From: Sphingobacterium detergens
GTDB taxonomy: Bacteria; Bacteroidota; Bacteroidia; Sphingobacteriales; Sphingobacteriaceae
Length of the DNA: 64,000 nt
Assembly: GCF_003610355.1 (NCBI RefSeq)
Contig: NZ_RAPY01000007.1
Location: 1-64,000 of the forward strand
Reading direction: 5' to 3'
In this document: one piece after another, positions 62,884 through 64,000 of the stretch
Layout of the letters: the number at the start of each line of letters is the position of its first letter
How positions within the stretch are numbered: position 1 is the first letter of the stretch
Notes under the pieces: generated by a model
What the model was told of the DNA's origin: nothing
Seen by the model: the letters and a program-made list of their open reading frames with translations, nothing else
The model's database searches: none
Translations under genes and position numbers: made by a program

Positions 62884-63447
62884 TTAGTTTACGCGGGAAA
62901 AATTAAACACTAAATATGCTTCACCATTGGCAACTGTCAACGGCATTTTCATGACTAATTTATTACCATCAGAATAAGACAAATCCAAACGGTAACCTGT
63001 TGTTACGTTTTTAGCTTTGTCTCCTGCATAGATCTTTTTAAATTGGAATTGTGGTTCACCTAAACCTTTTCCAGGATTGTAGATAGACCAAAAGATCTCA
63101 CGTGATGCACCCGGAGCACATAAAGTACCTTGTGCGTTGAACGTGATTGATCCCCTTCCATTTCCAATAAAGTTCCAGTTACTACCGACAAAACACTCCG
63201 CCGGAGCTTCTTCAAAGACACTTTTAATAGTGAAAGTCGAAGGCAAATTTTCTCTATCGATTGAATTTAATGTCCAAGTTCCTTTCACCGCAGATTTCCA
63301 CTCCGAAGCGCTAGGTCCCGAAGCTGCACTTGTATTGGAAGAACCATTACCAGGATTTCCAGATGATGTACCTTGCTTTTGTGCACCACAAGAGAACAAG
63401 GTCACCGTAGCAAAAACAGTTGCTAATGATAAAACGAATCGATTCAT
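62884..63447 (-). CDS. Lipocalin-like lipoprotein
   Basis: 187 residues with a lipoprotein signal ending LFSCGAQ, then a low-complexity Gly/Ser/Asn linker (about 25-50), and a beta-rich domain starting WKSAVKGTWTLNSI with the G-x-W of lipocalins. Two cysteines (AECFVGSNW and LCAPGAS) may form a disulphide. Similar lipoproteins with a Ser/Gly linker are common in Bacteroidota; the ligand is unknown. Met at 63447 gives the normal signal. Confidence 0.7.
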   Translation of the reverse strand: MNRFVLSLATVFATVTLFSCGAQKQGTSSGNPGNGSSNTSAASGPSASEWKSAVKGTWTLNSIDRENLPSTFTIKSVFEEAPAECFVGSNWNFIGNGRGSITFNAQGTLCAPGASREIFWSIYNPGKGLGEPQFQFKKIYAGDKAKNVTTGYRLDLSYSDGNKLVMKMPLTVANGEAYLVFNFSRVN

Positions 63448-63501
63448 ATGTATAAATTTTAATTTCAAATTGTATTTTTGGGGTAAATTAATCCACAGAT
63501 C

Positions 63502-63834
63502 ATGAACGTAACAGCCAAAAATCATACCATAAGCAAAATAATAGCAAAAACTCTTTTGCGGTTATTTATTATCCTCTTGGCATTCGCCGCCTATCCACTG
63601 TTTTTAGGACAGGAAGCCAAAGCAAAATTAAGCCAAATAAGCCTCGCTTTCACAAATAAGGTTGCTTTCATTGCCCCTATTTTATTATTTTGCTTTATCG
63701 TCGGATTAATGATTGCTGTGCTTAAGCACAAATATAATAGAATTGACCTAAATTGGCTATTTTCTCTTGCGACTATATTCGGTATTTTATATCTGATATT
63801 ATTGTATTCAAGAATTTACCCAACTATTGCCTAA
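63502..63834 (+). CDS. Small membrane protein, three helices
   Basis: 110 residues with helices at about 20-37, 50-70 and 83-103. No family recognised. It diverges from the lipocalin-like gene and is 89 nt upstream of a probable flippase-like gene. Confidence 0.6.
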   Translation: MNVTAKNHTISKIIAKTLLRLFIILLAFAAYPLFLGQEAKAKLSQISLAFTNKVAFIAPILLFCFIVGLMIAVLKHKYNRIDLNWLFSLATIFGILYLILLYSRIYPTIA

Positions 63835-63922
63835 GTTCAATTGCACAATTCGACAAAGTTCCTAACTTTGAATTTTCCAAAATCGCTATTATAATTGATC
63901 AAGATTGGAAAAATAAACTTCT

Positions 63923-64000
63923 ATGGACAAAAAAAAAGGTTTAAAGATCCTAAAAAACATACTAAAGATTGTCGTTACTGTAGGAGCCTTGTATTGGGTT
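63923..64000 (+). CDS. Start of a probable flippase-like / LPG synthase TM protein, cut by the window end
   Basis: Only 26 codons are in the window: MDKKKGLKILKNILKIVVTV then GALYWV. A basic amphipathic start running into a membrane helix that ends in YWV is typical of the lysylphosphatidylglycerol synthase transmembrane / UPF0104 family in Bacteroidota. The call is weak because the rest is missing. Confidence 0.4.
   Translation, partial: MDKKKGLKILKNILKIVVTVGALYWV

Overview
The window is a piece of a Bacteroidota chromosome, most likely family Sphingobacteriaceae and close to Sphingobacterium. The evidence is family-level: promoters of the Bacteroidota type (TTG, about 19-23 bp, TAnnTTTG), A-rich start regions without Shine-Dalgarno sequences, an ECF sigma/DUF4252 operon, DUF3472 and DUF2027 proteins, a type B succinate dehydrogenase in the order C-A-B, and moderate AT-rich composition. 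Almost everything is core metabolism. I see no prophage, integrase, transposase, CRISPR array, tRNA or complete rRNA gene.

Layout. 1-1362 has no convincing gene. It holds an rRNA-style promoter firing leftwards out of the window and, behind it, helically phased short repeats in GC-rich DNA. 1363-5501 is a lysine catabolism cluster (glutaryl-CoA dehydrogenase, aminoadipate-semialdehyde dehydrogenase, lysine 6-aminotransferase). 5564-7911 carries three minus-strand genes (SUFU-domain protein, solo TonB C-terminal domain protein, unknown). 8059-10240 is a GbsR/MarR operon with two related small membrane proteins and a TIGR01777 epimerase. 10279-16562 has topoisomerase III, dGTPase, aldose 1-epimerase and argH. 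17084-20148 has a candidate small RNA, then rbfA, aat, a class V aminotransferase and a DUF2027-like protein. 21861-27564 is a haem precursor cluster (hemA, fused hemC-hemD, hemB, hemL). 27652-30008 is an ECF sigma, membrane anti-sigma-like and two DUF4252 genes. 30390-34646 holds envelope proteins and a small AAA ATPase. 34992-38388 is an arginine operon (GNAT, argG, argC) with a probable leader peptide and terminator. 39015-47412 has oligopeptidase B, a secreted subtilase, nth, recA and two secreted phosphoesterase-like enzymes. 47528-51846 has pruA, msrA, superoxide dismutase, tadA, csaA and a CsbD-like gene. 51935-56252 has an outer-membrane barrel and sdhCAB. 56340-64000 has a large NtrY-like histidine kinase, a decayed reading frame, a coiled-coil membrane protein, gmd, a lipocalin-like lipoprotein, and the start of a probable flippase-like membrane protein.

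The most interesting signals are regulatory rather than new enzymes. First, an Arg-rich leader peptide ending in MPVLRFRRPILPRA precedes an intrinsic terminator ahead of the GNAT-argG-argC operon, which looks like arginine-responsive attenuation. Second, 411-491 carries four CTATC sites followed by GATAG/TATAG sites, all exactly 11 bp apart. Third, a cluster of DnaA-box-like 9-mers lies between the DUF1648 gene and argC. Fourth, a dispersed repeat family abuts the start codons of topB, argC and the ECF sigma gene. Coordinates and motifs were read by eye; no database search was possible, so family names are recognition-based.
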